Shown here: positions 21,984-32,524 of the stretch, piece by piece
Position numbering within the stretch: position 1 is the first letter of the stretch
Layout of the letters: every line of letters starts with the position of its first letter
Assembly: GCA_030603595.1 (NCBI GenBank)
Contig: JAUVXL010000010.1
Coordinates: forward strand, 1-36,499
Direction of reading: 5' to 3'
Source of the DNA: Sedimentisphaerales bacterium
Lineage (GTDB): Bacteria; Planctomycetota; Phycisphaerae; Sedimentisphaerales; Anaerobacaceae
DNA length: 36,499 bases
Position numbers and translations under genes: made by a program
The notes under the pieces: generated by a model
What the model was told of the DNA's origin: nothing
The model's input: only the letters and a program-made list of their open reading frames with translations
Databases searched by the model: none

Positions 21984-23810
21984 ATGGCAATCCGTGCGAA
22001 CCAGCGAATTCTATTCGTAATGGTGCTTCTCTCTTGCGCTTTGAGCGTGTCTTTAGCACAGGCCGCAAGCGTTCGAGACGCAAATGAGGAGAAAAACGTC
22101 TTCGAATCATATTTTCCGGACAGCAACGAAGCTGGCGAAAAGCTGGATAATTGGTGGAAAACCAAGGACACCGAGCCCCTATCGGCCGAGGAAGTGATGC
22201 AAATAGTGCATCAGGGCTTTCGCAGGGCACGCTGGAACCGAATGATGATCGTAGGTTGGGTGGGAGGAAGATATCTCCGGCACCAGGACCCCGCAATCCG
22301 CGACGAGGCGACCGAGATTCTGTACAACGCAACCTTCTCGCCGGAGGGCCACGTGCGGCACTACGCGGTATATTTCGGCCTGGCCAACATCCCCGATAAG
22401 TCCGCCGAGGTCCTTGAAAGGTTTGCCACGCTCGCGATCAGCAACGAAAGCGTAAACCGCATAGTCTGGGGGGTCAAGCACAGCAAACAGGCCAATGAGT
22501 TTCTCCTGTACGTCGAACCCTATGTAACCAGTACCGACGCAAAGGTTCGTGACCGTGCCGAGGATTTGAAGAAGCTCTTTGAGACGGAGATAGAACACTG
22601 GGAGGACTGGCGGCCTTCGCCCGAGCAGCAGAAACCCGAAAGAAGAGACGATGTCGATTATGAAACCGCATTTGGCGAGCTATATGAGACGCTCGCCCTA
22701 TCGTATCCATGTTTCCAACTGAAGGGGATTGACTGGGATGCGGTCGGCCAAGAGTTTTTGCCGCGGGCTAAGGATGTAAAAACCGACGACGAGTTTGGCG
22801 TGTTGTGCATAGAGTTGGTCGCGAGGCTGGAGGATAGCCACGCTTATTTGATGCCCGGGGCGATCGACTTGCCTGAAATACCCGGCCCGCAGTGGGATGC
22901 CGGCTTCTCGTGCCTTGAGGACGACCGGGGCAGGCCCGCGGTTTACTACGTTGACCCCTGCGGACCGGCCGAGAAGGCCGGAGTCAAGGTCGGTATGGTG
23001 GTGGCGAAAGTGGATGGCAATGACGTCGCAGGCGTGATTGATGAAACCATGGCCCGCCTGAAAAAATACAGCGGCTTTTCCAGCGAGCGCTATCTGCGAT
23101 ACCGCGCATTTCATTTCTTCATGCGTCAGATGCAAAAAGGCCGGGTGGTCGAGTTCGAGATGATCGACAATACCGGCGAGGCGCGCAAGTTCAAGCTGGC
23201 CTCAGAGCTTGGGGGCCGATATCTTCCGAGACTGCCGGTTCCTAAAGAAGGGATACGCGATTCGGCAAACGTCTCGTGGAAGATGCTGGACAACAATATA
23301 GGCTACATCTATGTGCGGCGGATTCGAGAGGATCTGGAGCCGGCGCTGGATAAGGCTGTGAGCGAGTTGAGGGATGCCAACGGACTAATAGTCGATGTTC
23401 GGGGCAATACGGGCGGCGGATTTGAGCGAAGGACTTCACACGTAAACTTCTACACAGACAACGAGGCCACCGAATCAACCAGGCCGCGATATGCCGGGCC
23501 GATGGCCCTGCTCATAGACAACCGGTGCATAAGCGCCGGCGAGGGTTGGGCATCCTGGTTCATTGCGACAAAGCGGGCCAAATTCTTTGGGGAAACGACC
23601 GCAGGCGCATCTGCACTGAAAGACATCTATTTGCTGAAAAACGGCTTCTACAAAGTCAAGTATTCGATAAGGCCATATACGGGTTTTCTGGATCGGCCGA
23701 TAGAGAGACGCGGACTCGAGCCGGACGTCGAAATCAAGCAAAACGCCGAAGACCTCGCACAAGGTCGCGACACCGTACTCGAAGCGGCAAGAGAGCACTT
23801 GCTCAAGTGA
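21984..23810 (+). CDS. secreted S41-family (C-terminal processing type) peptidase with PDZ domain
   Basis: A 608-residue protein with a signal peptide (MAIRANQRILFVMVLLSCALSVSLAQA, cut near residue 27), a helical HEAT-like N-terminal part (60-210), a PDZ-like segment (about 300-360, PCGPAEKAGVKVGMVVAKVDG) and the S41 catalytic domain. The latter shows IGYIYVRRI, LIVDVRGNTGGG (468-479), the likely nucleophile S517 in NRCISAGEGWAS, and the C-terminal GLEPDVEI. The usual catalytic Lys context is not obvious, so activity is probable rather than certain. I choose the ATG at 21984 because it has GGAG 8 nt upstream and starts the signal peptide; an upstream in-frame ATG at 21831 adds 51 unlikely residues. 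Probably periplasmic. Confidence 0.87.
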   Translation: MAIRANQRILFVMVLLSCALSVSLAQAASVRDANEEKNVFESYFPDSNEAGEKLDNWWKTKDTEPLSAEEVMQIVHQGFRRARWNRMMIVGWVGGRYLRHQDPAIRDEATEILYNATFSPEGHVRHYAVYFGLANIPDKSAEVLERFATLAISNESVNRIVWGVKHSKQANEFLLYVEPYVTSTDAKVRDRAEDLKKLFETEIEHWEDWRPSPEQQKPERRDDVDYETAFGELYETLALSYPCFQLKGIDWDAVGQEFLPRAKDVKTDDEFGVLCIELVARLEDSHAYLMPGAIDLPEIPGPQWDAGFSCLEDDRGRPAVYYVDPCGPAEKAGVKVGMVVAKVDGNDVAGVIDETMARLKKYSGFSSERYLRYRAFHFFMRQMQKGRVVEFEMIDNTGEARKFKLASELGGRYLPRLPVPKEGIRDSANVSWKMLDNNIGYIYVRRIREDLEPALDKAVSELRDANGLIVDVRGNTGGGFERRTSHVNFYTDNEATESTRPRYAGPMALLIDNRCISAGEGWASWFIATKRAKFFGETTAGASALKDIYLLKNGFYKVKYSIRPYTGFLDRPIERRGLEPDVEIKQNAEDLAQGRDTVLEAAREHLLK

Positions 23811-23856
23811 ACCCCGGACAGCCTGATCGATTCCCGACAGGGGGAAAATGAAATGG

Positions 23857-23890
23857 ATTTCGCCACGAAGGCTCGAAGACACAAAGAAAA
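23857..23890. repeat. CCACGAAGG...GAAGACACAAAG-type repeat fragment
   Basis: The string TTCGCCACGAAGGCTCGAAG followed by ACACAAAGA belongs to a word family (variants of 'CCACGAAGGCACGAAGACACAAAG') that I know as a frequent intergenic repeat in many environmental bacteria. Here it lies between the protease gene and a transposase relic. Confidence 0.45.
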
Positions 23891-23916
23891 AACACAACAC
23901 GCCCTTACGGTCGCGG

Positions 23917-24099
23917 TTAGCCCAAGTTACGCAGTTGGCAAGCCAGACTCTTCCACAGAACATAAGCCAAAAAACGTACAAGGATATGGGCCTTGACCCG
24001 ATCAGGCCGTTGATGCCGGATCGGACGGATAATCAACTCATCTTTGGTGATCCAAAAGGCCCATTCAGCCTCTGTCAACTGAATATATCGTTTCCACAT
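23917..24099 (-). pseudogene. transposase C-terminal relic (IS1634/IS4-like)
   Basis: A 60-codon remnant with the pattern [12 protein letters not shown]..F...[32 protein letters not shown], the distal part of IS1634-like DDE transposases, which are normally several hundred residues long. An in-frame TGA lies just upstream of the ATG and the frame ends early at 23917. No terminal repeats are seen. It marks an old insertion beside the beta-helix genes. Confidence 0.75.
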
Positions 24100-24216
24100 A
24101 ATGCCTCAGTTACGGGCAGGCGGCGTTTTTTGTGTACTTGCAGCGAGCTTTGGTTTATACTGCGCCGATAGATGAAAATGGATTATGTTGACACATTTGA
24201 AAGTGAGGTCACAGGT

Positions 24217-26880
24217 ATGAGAACGAACGACATAAGATATGGACGTTGTTTTTTGGGATTGCTGGTTTTGGCGTTACTGGTTGAATGTGCCGGGGCGGTT
24301 ACTCTTTACGTTTCTCCGGGAGGTAAGAACGGGGCTTTGGGTTCACTTGCCGGGGCGCGGGATGCTATCGCCAAGCTCAAGCAAAAAGGCCCGCTTAAAG
24401 AACCGGTGCGCGTGATTATTGCCGACGGGCGATACACTCTGACCGAACCTTTTACGTTGACCGGCCCGGACAGCGGGACGAAAGAATGCCCGATTAGTTA
24501 CGAGGCAGCCGAGGGCGCCAGGCCGGTGTTTTCCGGAGGGCGAAAAATTACGGGTTTCAAGAAGGGCAAGGGTGGTGTTTGGCAGGCGCAGATCGCAGAT
24601 GCCAAAGCGGGCAAGTGGTATTTCGAGCAGTTGTTCGTCAATGGCAAACGGGCTGTTCGTGCGCGGACGCCGAATAAGTGGTACCACTACATGGGCAACT
24701 CGGCCGAGACGCCGGTCGAGGGAAAGCAGGGTCAGTTCCGCCGAACGACCGAGATCCGCGGCGATGTGCTCGCCCCGCTTGGAGACCTCACAGGTAAGGA
24801 GATTCGGGATGTCACGTTAGTGGCGTATCACAAATGGTGCATAAGCAGGCGCTTCCTGACGGATGTAGATACGTCGGCCAACGTCATCGTCACTGTGGGC
24901 GAGAAGCTCAAGAGCTATTCGGGCTGGCCTAATAATACGCGGTTCCAGTTGGAGAACTTCAAAGCGGCTCTGGATGCGCCTGGCGAGTGGTTTCTCTCTC
25001 GCGATGGGACGCTGTACTACAAACCCAGGCCGGGCGAAGATATGGCCAAGGCTGAGGTCTTTGCCCCGGTAGCTGAAAAACTCGTTGTCTTCGAGGGCAA
25101 CCCCGAGGCGGGGGAATTCGTCGAGCACATCAAATTCAAGGGATTAGTCTTCGAGCACAGCCGTTACCTGCTGCCGCGCAGCGGCTATGCACCGTACCAG
25201 GCTGCGTTTGTGACCGAGGCCGCCGTCATGGCCGACGCCGCGCGCAACATTACAATCGAGGATTGTGAGATCGGCCATGTCGCCGACTACGCGGTTTGGT
25301 TCCGCAAGGGCTGCCGGAACTGTCGGCTCCAGCGAAGCTATCTGCATGACCTCGGCGCCGGTGGCGTCCGCATCGGGGAGGGGGCGATTCGCGATGATGA
25401 GCGGCTGCAGACGAGCCATATCACCGTCGATAACAACATTATCCAGGCCGGCGGGCGGACATATACCTCAGCGGTGGGAGTATGGATAGGGCAAAGCGGC
25501 AACAATACCGTCACGCACAACGACATCGCCGACTTCTACTACACGGGCCTCTCGGTCGGCTGGCGATGGGGCTATTCCAACAGCCTGGGCAAACGCAACA
25601 ACCTCAGCTCCAATCACGTCCACCACCTCGGCTGGGGGGTGCTCAGCGATATGGGCGGGATTTATACGCTCGGCCCATCGGAAGGGACCGTCGTCCGCAA
25701 CAATATCTTCCACGATATCTACGCATACTCTTACGGCGGCTGGGGACTCTACACCGACGAAGGCAGCACCGGCATAGTGATGGAGAACAACCTGATCTAC
25801 AACGTAAAGACCGGCTGCTTCCACCAGCACTACGGCAAGGAGAACGTCATACGCAATAACATTATGGCGTTCAGCAAGCTGTATCAGGTGCAGGCCACGC
25901 GGGTGGAGAACCATCTGTCGTTCACGTTCGAGAACAATATCGTTTATTACGATACGGGCGTGCTGCTTTCCGGGCCGTGGCCGAAGGTCAGAATCAATAT
26001 GGACAACAACTGCTACTGGGACTCGGCGGGCAGGGACGTAACGCTCGTCGGCAAAAGAATCGAGGATTGGCGGAAGGAGACGGGGCGCGACAAGAATTCA
26101 ATCATCGCAGATCCGCTGTTCGTCGATCCGAAAAACGGGGACTTTCGCCTAAAGCCGAATTCGCCTGCTCTAAAGATCGGCTTCAAGCCGTTCGATTATA
26201 ACAAGGCCGGCGTCTATGGCGACCGCGCGTGGATAAACAAGGCTAAGAGCCGCAAATATCCGCCCCTGGAGATAGCGCCCGACCCGCCGCCGGTCTCAAT
26301 CCTTGACGACTTCGAGCGCACAAATCCCGGCTCGAAGCCTTCTAATGCCCAAGCCAACACTGAAGGCAAAGGCGATTCGATAGCGGTAACGAACGAGACG
26401 GCGGCCGATGGAGAGCACAGCCTCAAGATACTCGATGCGCCGGGCCTGCAGCACGCCTTCAATCCACATCTTGTCTATAGCCCCAATCATTCCGAACGCT
26501 TGACGCGATGCTCATTCGATATGCGCATAGAAGAGGGCGTGCGGATCAACCACGAGTGGCGCGACTGGCGGGAGTCGCCCTACAAGGTCGGCCCGAGCTT
26601 TTGGGTCAACGGCACGAAGCTCCAGGTCCGAGAGCGGGGCCTGATGGAGCTTCCGCTCGGGCGCTGGGTGCATTTCGAAGTATCCGCGCCATTGCAGAAT
26701 CAGGGCGTTGGAACTTGGAACCTCAACGTAAAGTTGGCCGGGCGGGAAACCAGAAAATTCCAAGGATTGAAAAACGGCACGGCGGAGTTCGACAAGCTGA
26801 CTTGGATCGGCTTTACGAGTAATGCAACGAAGAAAACAGTGTTCTATCTCGATAATATCGAAATCATCAACGAGTCATAG
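24217..26880 (+). CDS. secreted right-handed parallel beta-helix protein with C-terminal jelly-roll-like domain
   Basis: An 887-residue protein with a signal peptide ([27 protein letters not shown]). The mature start [24 protein letters not shown] is the DUF1565-type opening of pectate-lyase-like beta helices. Coils follow from about residue 300 to 640, with repeated '[10 protein letters not shown]', '[11 protein letters not shown]', 'VRNNIFHDI', 'MENNLIYNV' ladders and a conserved [13 protein letters not shown] stretch. Residues from about 700 on ([13 protein letters not shown]...) form a separate beta-rich, LamG/CBM-like domain that the paralogue lacks. Likely binds or cleaves an extracellular polysaccharide; substrate unknown. 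ATG 24217 is chosen for its GTGAGG and the signal peptide; an in-frame ATG at 24172 is earlier. Confidence 0.87.
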   Translation: MRTNDIRYGRCFLGLLVLALLVECAGAVTLYVSPGGKNGALGSLAGARDAIAKLKQKGPLKEPVRVIIADGRYTLTEPFTLTGPDSGTKECPISYEAAEGARPVFSGGRKITGFKKGKGGVWQAQIADAKAGKWYFEQLFVNGKRAVRARTPNKWYHYMGNSAETPVEGKQGQFRRTTEIRGDVLAPLGDLTGKEIRDVTLVAYHKWCISRRFLTDVDTSANVIVTVGEKLKSYSGWPNNTRFQLENFKAALDAPGEWFLSRDGTLYYKPRPGEDMAKAEVFAPVAEKLVVFEGNPEAGEFVEHIKFKGLVFEHSRYLLPRSGYAPYQAAFVTEAAVMADAARNITIEDCEIGHVADYAVWFRKGCRNCRLQRSYLHDLGAGGVRIGEGAIRDDERLQTSHITVDNNIIQAGGRTYTSAVGVWIGQSGNNTVTHNDIADFYYTGLSVGWRWGYSNSLGKRNNLSSNHVHHLGWGVLSDMGGIYTLGPSEGTVVRNNIFHDIYAYSYGGWGLYTDEGSTGIVMENNLIYNVKTGCFHQHYGKENVIRNNIMAFSKLYQVQATRVENHLSFTFENNIVYYDTGVLLSGPWPKVRINMDNNCYWDSAGRDVTLVGKRIEDWRKETGRDKNSIIADPLFVDPKNGDFRLKPNSPALKIGFKPFDYNKAGVYGDRAWINKAKSRKYPPLEIAPDPPPVSILDDFERTNPGSKPSNAQANTEGKGDSIAVTNETAADGEHSLKILDAPGLQHAFNPHLVYSPNHSERLTRCSFDMRIEEGVRINHEWRDWRESPYKVGPSFWVNGTKLQVRERGLMELPLGRWVHFEVSAPLQNQGVGTWNLNVKLAGRETRKFQGLKNGTAEFDKLTWIGFTSNATKKTVFYLDNIEIINES

Positions 26881-26956
26881 GAAAAGGATTTGGTGTTATC
26901 AAGATTGGCGCCGGCCGCCGAGAGCGACCGGAGACCTTTGGAAGGAGTCTGTTGAA

Positions 26957-29074
26957 ATGAAAAGACTGGTATGCTGTATAGTGGTATTGTTTTCGGCGGC
27001 ACATTTCGCCGATGCGGTGACATTTTACGTTTCGCCGGCGGGAAACGACCTCTGGTCCGGCAAAATTGCCCGAGCGGACACGCCGCGGACGGACGGGCCG
27101 TTGGCGTCGCTGACCGGCGCGCGGGATAAGATTCGCAAGCTCAAAGAAAGCGGGGCTCTGGCCGAGCCTGTTCGCGTGCTCGTCGCAGACGGGTCGTACA
27201 CGCTCAGCGAACCCTTTACGCTGACTGCTCAGGACAGTGGAACCAAGGACTGCCCCATCACATACGAGGCGAGTCCGCATGCGGACGCGGTCTTTTCCGG
27301 CGGGCGCAGACTGGGAACGCTCAAACGCAATTCCGACGGTCTCTGGCACGTTCAGATTCCCGAAGTCGCATCAGGGAAATGGTATTTCGAGCAATTATGG
27401 GTGAACGGTCGCCGGGCGGTACGCGCGCGGATGCCCGATAAATTCTACTACTACATGCAGAATGTACGGCAGGACAAGCTCGAAGACGGGCAAGGCAGAG
27501 CCGGCGCAAAAATGCGCCAGACGGTGACGGCCGGAAGAGAGGATATCGAGAGGCTGCTGAAGCTGAAAAAGAAGGATTTGAACGACGTTATAATCAGGAT
27601 CTATCACAAATGGGACAATACGACGAGGTTCGTCGATGGAGTGGATGCCAAGGCTAATGCTATAATCACCGAGGGCAAGCAGATGAAGTCTTGGAATCCC
27701 TGGCGCAAGAATACGCGCTACGCGATAGAGAACTTCAAGGATGCGCTCGACTCGCCGGGCGAATGGTTCCTAAGTCGCAACGGGACTTTATATTATTCCC
27801 CCCTGCCGGGCGAGAGTCCTTCCAAGACCGAGATCGTCGCGCCCATCGTCGAGAAGTTCATCATCATTGCCGGCGACGTCGATAACCGGAAATACGTCGA
27901 GCATGTGAACATCAGGGGATTGAAGTTCAGTCACAGCCAGTATTTGACTCCTCCGGGCGGCTTCGAGGCGAGCCAGGCCGCCTCGCCGATCGATGCGGTC
28001 GTCCTGGCCGACGGCGCGCGCAATGTAACGATTGAGGGCTGCGAGTTCAGCCACTTCGGCAGATACGGCGTTTGGTTTCGAGAGGGCTGTCGAGATTGCA
28101 CGCTGCGGAAGTGCTATGTTTATGACTTCGGGGCCGGCGGCGTTCGGATCGGTGAGACAAAGATGGCTTCCCAAGAACAGGAGCAGACAAGCCATATTAC
28201 GGTGGATAACAACATTATCCGTTCAGGCGGGCGGATTTTCCCTTGTGCGGTTGGAGTGTGGATCGGGCAGAGCGGCGATAATAGCGTCACGCATAACGAG
28301 ATCGCGGACCTTTTCTATACGGGGATTTCGGTCGGCTGGCGATGGGGGTACTCGGACAGCCTGGCCAAACGCAACACCATTCGCTTCAACAACGTCCATC
28401 ATCTCGGCCAGGGCGTGTTAAGCGATATGGGCGGGATCTATACGTTGGGGCCCTCGGAAGGGACGGTCGTCAGCGATAATGTCTTCCACGATATTTACGC
28501 CTACTCATACGGCGGCTGGGGACTCTATACGGACGAGGGCAGCACCGGTATCCTCATGGAGAGGAATCTGGTTTATAACGTCAAGACCGGCGGATTTCAC
28601 CAGCACTACGGCAAAGAGAACGTCGTCCGCAACAACATCCTGGCGTTCAGCAAGCTTTACCAAGTCCAGGCCACGCGAGTCGAAGACCATTTGTCGTTCA
28701 CCTTCGAGAACAACATCGTCTATTTCAATGAGGGCGTCCTCCTTTCCGGCCCGTGGACAAAGGTCAAAATCAATATGGACCACAACTGCTACTGGGACGC
28801 AACGGGCAAGGATGTGGACTTCGTCGGCAAGAAACTGGAGGACTGGCGGGAGGAAACGCACCACGATCCGAATTCGATTGTGGCGAACCCGCGGTTCTTG
28901 AACGCGGAGAAATTCGACTTTCGGCTGCGGAATGATTCCCCCGTCTGGAAGATCGGTTTCAGGCCGTTCGACTACACGAAAGCAGGCGTCTATGGGGATC
29001 CTCGCTGGATAAGAAAGGCCAGAAACGCAGAGTTCCCGCCATTGGAGATTGCCCCCGATATTGTTAAAGAGTAA
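26957..29074 (+). CDS. secreted right-handed parallel beta-helix protein (tandem paralogue)
   Basis: A 705-residue paralogue of the previous gene, 76 nt downstream on the same strand. Signal peptide [20 protein letters not shown], then [16 protein letters not shown]. The beta-helix coils match the neighbour closely ([51 protein letters not shown]), and both end the helix with FDYxKAGVYGD. It lacks the extra C-terminal domain, so the pair share the core but differ in substrate attachment. The ATG at 26957 (AAGGAG upstream) starts the signal peptide; the longer in-frame start at 26822 lies inside the previous gene and is rejected. Confidence 0.88.
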   Translation: MKRLVCCIVVLFSAAHFADAVTFYVSPAGNDLWSGKIARADTPRTDGPLASLTGARDKIRKLKESGALAEPVRVLVADGSYTLSEPFTLTAQDSGTKDCPITYEASPHADAVFSGGRRLGTLKRNSDGLWHVQIPEVASGKWYFEQLWVNGRRAVRARMPDKFYYYMQNVRQDKLEDGQGRAGAKMRQTVTAGREDIERLLKLKKKDLNDVIIRIYHKWDNTTRFVDGVDAKANAIITEGKQMKSWNPWRKNTRYAIENFKDALDSPGEWFLSRNGTLYYSPLPGESPSKTEIVAPIVEKFIIIAGDVDNRKYVEHVNIRGLKFSHSQYLTPPGGFEASQAASPIDAVVLADGARNVTIEGCEFSHFGRYGVWFREGCRDCTLRKCYVYDFGAGGVRIGETKMASQEQEQTSHITVDNNIIRSGGRIFPCAVGVWIGQSGDNSVTHNEIADLFYTGISVGWRWGYSDSLAKRNTIRFNNVHHLGQGVLSDMGGIYTLGPSEGTVVSDNVFHDIYAYSYGGWGLYTDEGSTGILMERNLVYNVKTGGFHQHYGKENVVRNNILAFSKLYQVQATRVEDHLSFTFENNIVYFNEGVLLSGPWTKVKINMDHNCYWDATGKDVDFVGKKLEDWREETHHDPNSIVANPRFLNAEKFDFRLRNDSPVWKIGFRPFDYTKAGVYGDPRWIRKARNAEFPPLEIAPDIVKE

Positions 29075-29100
29075 ACCCGATCCTACCGGAGTGACGCAGT

Positions 29101-30366
29101 ATGAAACCGATACGCAGCGCAACTGCATTGATCCTGTTTTTCGCTCTCATCATGTGGCTGCCGGAAGGCCCTGTGGCACGGGCGGAGTTTCGAGCCGCCA
29201 TCGTCGTGCGTGATGTTACGCCCGTTCCGCTCCTGCCCGTCTCAGGAGGGGTAGGCCCATCTAATCGTGCCAGCCGGAAAGTTGGCGAACTGACGGTCCG
29301 TGCGTTCGTTCTTGAACAGGGCCTTACGCGAGTGGCAATTTGCAGTACGGATTTTCTCGGGTTTCCCGGCGTACTTTGCGAGAGGGTCCGCAGGAAAGTG
29401 TCTAGCATCCCCTCCGAGAACATTCTCATCGGCGCTACTCACACTCACAGTGCCCCGGATTGCTATGGTTTTCCGGACAGAGAAGGAAAGACGTCGGCCG
29501 ACCTTCAATACCTCGACAGTGTCTGCGCGAGACTGGCCGAGGCCATTAATCAGGCTGTCGATAAGTTGCAACCGGCCTCTCTCAAAATCGCCACCGGACG
29601 GGCAAAGGGCAAGATCGCCTACAATTACTACGCTGAACGCCTGTATGATCCGCGTTGCGATGTCATCCAGGCCGTCGATCTCAAAGGCAAACCCATCGCT
29701 ACGCTCGTCAACTACGCCTGCCACCCCGAGATAATCGGCTCCAGACAGGGAATTCTCAGCCCGGACTTCGTAGGCCCCCTGTACGAGCGCATCAAGCAGC
29801 GCAAAGGCGGCACCGGCATTTTTATGAATGGCGCTCTTGGCGGCATGGTCACAGCCGACTGCCGAGGCCCCGACGGCAGAGACGTCCGCACATGGAACGA
29901 GTGCATCCGTATCGGCCGGCTCCTCGGCGATGAGGCCCTTAATATCGTCACCGATGCGCCAATCCAGAAAGAGCCAAGGCTCACTTGCGCCGGCAAGACC
30001 GTGAAATTCCCCGTCGAGAGCGAGATGCTCCGCGCTGTCATGACGCTTTCCCCGTTAGGCTTTGCCGCGGACGAAAATGGATGCGTATCCGTTCGAGTCA
30101 GCCTCGTCAACGTGGGCGATGCTCAGATCCTCACCATTCCCGGCGAAGCCCTGCCCAACATCGGCTTCTATCTAAAGCGCAAGATGCACGGTCGCCACAA
30201 CCTGCTTTTCGGCCTCACCAACGACGCCTTTGGCTACATCCTGACAAAGGTCGATTATGACAGCTTTGACCGTTACGACTACATAACCAGGACCTCTCTC
30301 GGCGAAATGACCGGCGAGATATTCATCGAACATGCCCTCAGCCTGCTCGACGGCTCGGCCGATTGA
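29101..30366 (+). CDS. neutral/alkaline non-lysosomal ceramidase-like protein (N-terminal domain only)
   Basis: A 421-residue secreted protein (signal peptide about 1-28, cut near ARA/E) of the neutral ceramidase N-terminal domain family. Visible marks are TATxxGAATHTHSAP-like GATHTHSAPD (H114, H116, zinc-binding), NYACHPEIIG (H208) and GALGGMVT. True neutral ceramidases are about 650 residues or more, with a C-terminal immunoglobulin-like domain that is missing here; this shorter form is common in planctomycetes and related bacteria. The substrate may be a lipid or another amide; it is not known. It follows the beta-helix gene by 26 nt with GGAG upstream, so it may be co-transcribed. Confidence 0.85.
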   Translation: MKPIRSATALILFFALIMWLPEGPVARAEFRAAIVVRDVTPVPLLPVSGGVGPSNRASRKVGELTVRAFVLEQGLTRVAICSTDFLGFPGVLCERVRRKVSSIPSENILIGATHTHSAPDCYGFPDREGKTSADLQYLDSVCARLAEAINQAVDKLQPASLKIATGRAKGKIAYNYYAERLYDPRCDVIQAVDLKGKPIATLVNYACHPEIIGSRQGILSPDFVGPLYERIKQRKGGTGIFMNGALGGMVTADCRGPDGRDVRTWNECIRIGRLLGDEALNIVTDAPIQKEPRLTCAGKTVKFPVESEMLRAVMTLSPLGFAADENGCVSVRVSLVNVGDAQILTIPGEALPNIGFYLKRKMHGRHNLLFGLTNDAFGYILTKVDYDSFDRYDYITRTSLGEMTGEIFIEHALSLLDGSAD

Positions 30367-30695
30367 CGCATTGAGAATTCCGCCGAGGACTAAACGTCCA
30401 TCTCAAAGAGCCATTTTTCAGACCTGGTTCAAATAAATCGGATTCCGGGTAACATTGATTTGTCGGTGGCCAGCGTGTGGCAGCCTCATCCCGATGTCTT
30501 TTATCGGGATGGGGATGGTTGCTCCGCTTTTGTGCTTTCGCCATCCCCAAGCTGCGCTTGAGGCTGCCACTCAGAATTGATCCAGGCCATTTTTCAAAGG
30601 ATTCGGGTGCTATTGTCCGAAGATAAAGATGCGGTCGGTCGGTGAGAGGGAGCCTGGAGACGACGATTGATGAACGGCCGGAACTGAGGTGAGTA
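30367..30695. other. intergenic region holding a palindromic repeat
   Basis: About 330 bp between the ceramidase-like and YdcF-like genes. It holds the 94-bp repeat element at 30477-30570 and no recognisable gene. GAGG at 30686-30689 is the likely ribosome-binding site of the next gene. Confidence 0.5.
30477..30570. repeat. 94-bp imperfect palindromic repeat element (GTGGCAG...CTGCCAC)
   Basis: Perfect 12-bp outer arms GTGGCAGCCTCA (30477-30488) and TGAGGCTGCCAC (30559-30570). Inside are CATCCCGAT/ATCGGGATG (30487-30495 with 30503-30511) and GGGGATGG/CCATCCCC (30511-30518 with 30541-30548). It shares ends with the element inside gspK, but not the core. A strong multi-stem structure; it may also stop transcription. 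Confidence 0.8.
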
Positions 30696-31742
30696 TTGGT
30701 GTGGGCCAAGAGATATGGCAGTCGCAGCGCAAAGCGGCCTGGCGGCAATGGCATGTTCGTTGCCGTGAGCCGAGGCCTGGCGATTTTCATTGGGGCTTTC
30801 TCGCTGTTGAACATTGTCGGCGAGCTGCGCTATCCGGGATTCGATGCGAATCACTGGTGGATTGACTTTCGAGGGATGATCCTGCCTGTTGTCAGCCGAA
30901 CGTTCCTGGGCGTATCGGCCGCGTTTCTTATCGCGTACGCGGTTCGACCGAATATGCCGATATGGCGGCGCTTCTGCACGCTCTTGACGACCGGTATCAC
31001 ACTTGCGGTAACGGCCCTGAACACGGCGAATTTCTACATCCTGCTCGGTATCGGCAAAATCACCGCGGGGTTCCCGATAGCTTTCTCGCTGTTTGTCGCC
31101 GGTGCTTTGGCCGTTATCCTGACAGCCTGTATTCGCAGGAGCAACAAAGAGACCGGCAAGACAACTCGCGCCAGGATATTAGTTGTGATTCTGACGCTGA
31201 CGGCCTGTCTCTTCGCGTTTCCATTGGCTCAGATGTTCTGCTTCGGCAAGACCGATTACAGCCGAACCGCCGATGCGATAGTGGTCTTCGGTGCCAGAGT
31301 ATATGCCGATGGCCGCGTTTCCGACGCCCTGGCCGACCGCGTGCGAACCGGCGTTAAGCTCTACTTGGACGGATTGGCGCCCAAGATCATCATGTCCGGC
31401 GGACCCGGCGACGGCGAGACGCATGAGACCGAAGGGATGAAAAGGATGGCTATAGAGTTGGGCGTGCCGGCCGAGGCCATACTCAGGGATTCGAACGGAA
31501 TCAATACAGAGGCGACAATTACGAACACGTGCGATATTCTCGAGCAAATGGCATCCGGTCGAATTCTTGTGGTGAGCCATTTCTACCATCTACCTCGCAT
31601 CAAAATGACCTACCAGCGCCACCACCGCGAAGTCTATACCGTTCCGGCAAGAGAAACTTACACTCTAACCGCAAGGCCGAAATTTATCCTCCGCGAAATC
31701 GCCGCGTTATGGGTATATTATCTACGCCCGATATTGCCATGA
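30696..31742 (+). CDS. YdcF-like (DUF218) membrane protein
   Basis: A protein of up to 348 residues with about four membrane helices in the first 190 residues and a DUF218/YdcF domain after it (ADAIVVFGARVYADGRVSDALADR, KIIMSGGPGDGETHETEGMK, ILRDSNGINTEATITNT, ILVVSHFYHLPRIKM). DUF218 proteins such as SanA and ElyC act at the envelope, and are linked to peptidoglycan or exopolysaccharide control. The start is not settled: TTG at 30696 (GAGG 6 nt upstream) and GTG at 30699 are close; an ATG at 30753 would drop 19 residues. Stops 13 nt from the convergent BPL_N gene. Confidence 0.85.
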   Translation: MVWAKRYGSRSAKRPGGNGMFVAVSRGLAIFIGAFSLLNIVGELRYPGFDANHWWIDFRGMILPVVSRTFLGVSAAFLIAYAVRPNMPIWRRFCTLLTTGITLAVTALNTANFYILLGIGKITAGFPIAFSLFVAGALAVILTACIRRSNKETGKTTRARILVVILTLTACLFAFPLAQMFCFGKTDYSRTADAIVVFGARVYADGRVSDALADRVRTGVKLYLDGLAPKIIMSGGPGDGETHETEGMKRMAIELGVPAEAILRDSNGINTEATITNTCDILEQMASGRILVVSHFYHLPRIKMTYQRHHREVYTVPARETYTLTARPKFILREIAALWVYYLRPILP

Positions 31743-31755
31743 GATGCCCGCAACC

Positions 31756-32520
31756 TTATCTACCGGATCTACCGGCGGCCCAGCGGACTGCTTTGTGGAC
31801 GAGGGGTTCGAGGCCTTCGGTGTATTCCGGGTGCGGGCTTGAGCAGAAAACTCTGCCCTTGCCGAATCGCCCGGCGATTATGGCCGGCGTATCTTTCATT
31901 ACGCCCTCCGGCGCATCGTTCTTGTTAATCTCTGTGCGAAAGTGGGCCAGGACTCGGAAGTCCGGGATATTCGGGTCCTCATCAGGCGCCAGCAGCGGCC
32001 CGTTGGCGTAGCGAATGTCAATCATTCCCGGTTTCTCGGTGAAGAGCCGACGTCCCTCCGACGTCAGTTCGATCTTTACCCGGCCTGTCCCGCGCTTCCA
32101 ATGTTGGCGGTCGATTACCTGCGCGTCGATTATCCTCAAGGACCATGTGTAATTATTCGAGGCCAGGTACGCCCCGGCGCAAAGACCGAGATAGCCGCCT
32201 CCGCTCTTGACGAAATCGGTTATCGCACGGCATCCGTCTGTTCCGAGGGTATGGGCCTGTTTTGAGGCGCTGCCGCCCGGTACGATTATAATGTCGAATT
32301 TTTCCAGGGCGCCGGCGGTGACTTCCGGGACACCTATTCTCCGAACGACGACGTTTTCCATTTGCGCAAGATCCTTTTCAAGAGCAACTGGGCCCTTGCT
32401 GCCGGTGCCGCCGGCGTCGTAGAGGGCCGCGTAAATTGCGTCGCTCGGCTTAGCTCCGCTGACAAGGACGTCGGACCTGCCGGCGGCCATAGACAAATCG
32501 GTGAGAAATCGGTGGACCAT
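31756..32520 (-). CDS. BPL_N (biotin-protein ligase N-terminal, glutamine-amidotransferase-like) domain protein
   Basis: A 254-residue protein with the class I amidotransferase-like fold: YDAGGTGSKGP near residue 34, FDIIIVPGGSASKQA, the nucleophile elbow GYLGLCAGAYLAS (C114), and the tail GRFGKGRVFCSSPHPEYT with the HPE-like dyad. The domain is common in secreted or periplasmic proteins of planctomycetes; its reaction is unknown. Here no signal peptide precedes it and no good ribosome-binding site lies before ATG 32520 or 32490. The gene begins 4 nt after the stop of the truncated M14 gene, in another frame, so it may be part of a broken or fused unit. Confidence 0.75.
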   Translation of the reverse strand: MVHRFLTDLSMAAGRSDVLVSGAKPSDAIYAALYDAGGTGSKGPVALEKDLAQMENVVVRRIGVPEVTAGALEKFDIIIVPGGSASKQAHTLGTDGCRAITDFVKSGGGYLGLCAGAYLASNNYTWSLRIIDAQVIDRQHWKRGTGRVKIELTSEGRRLFTEKPGMIDIRYANGPLLAPDEDPNIPDFRVLAHFRTEINKNDAPEGVMKDTPAIIAGRFGKGRVFCSSPHPEYTEGLEPLVHKAVRWAAGRSGR

Positions 32521-32524
32521 AATT

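Noticed and set aside
24188-24193. TTGACA upstream of the first beta-helix gene
   Set aside because: Too close to the chosen ATG and no -10 box at a fitting distance.
29173-29183. GTGGCACGGGC, same 11-mer as the arm of the repeat in gspK
   Set aside because: Lies in the signal peptide coding part of the ceramidase-like gene with no matching second arm nearby.
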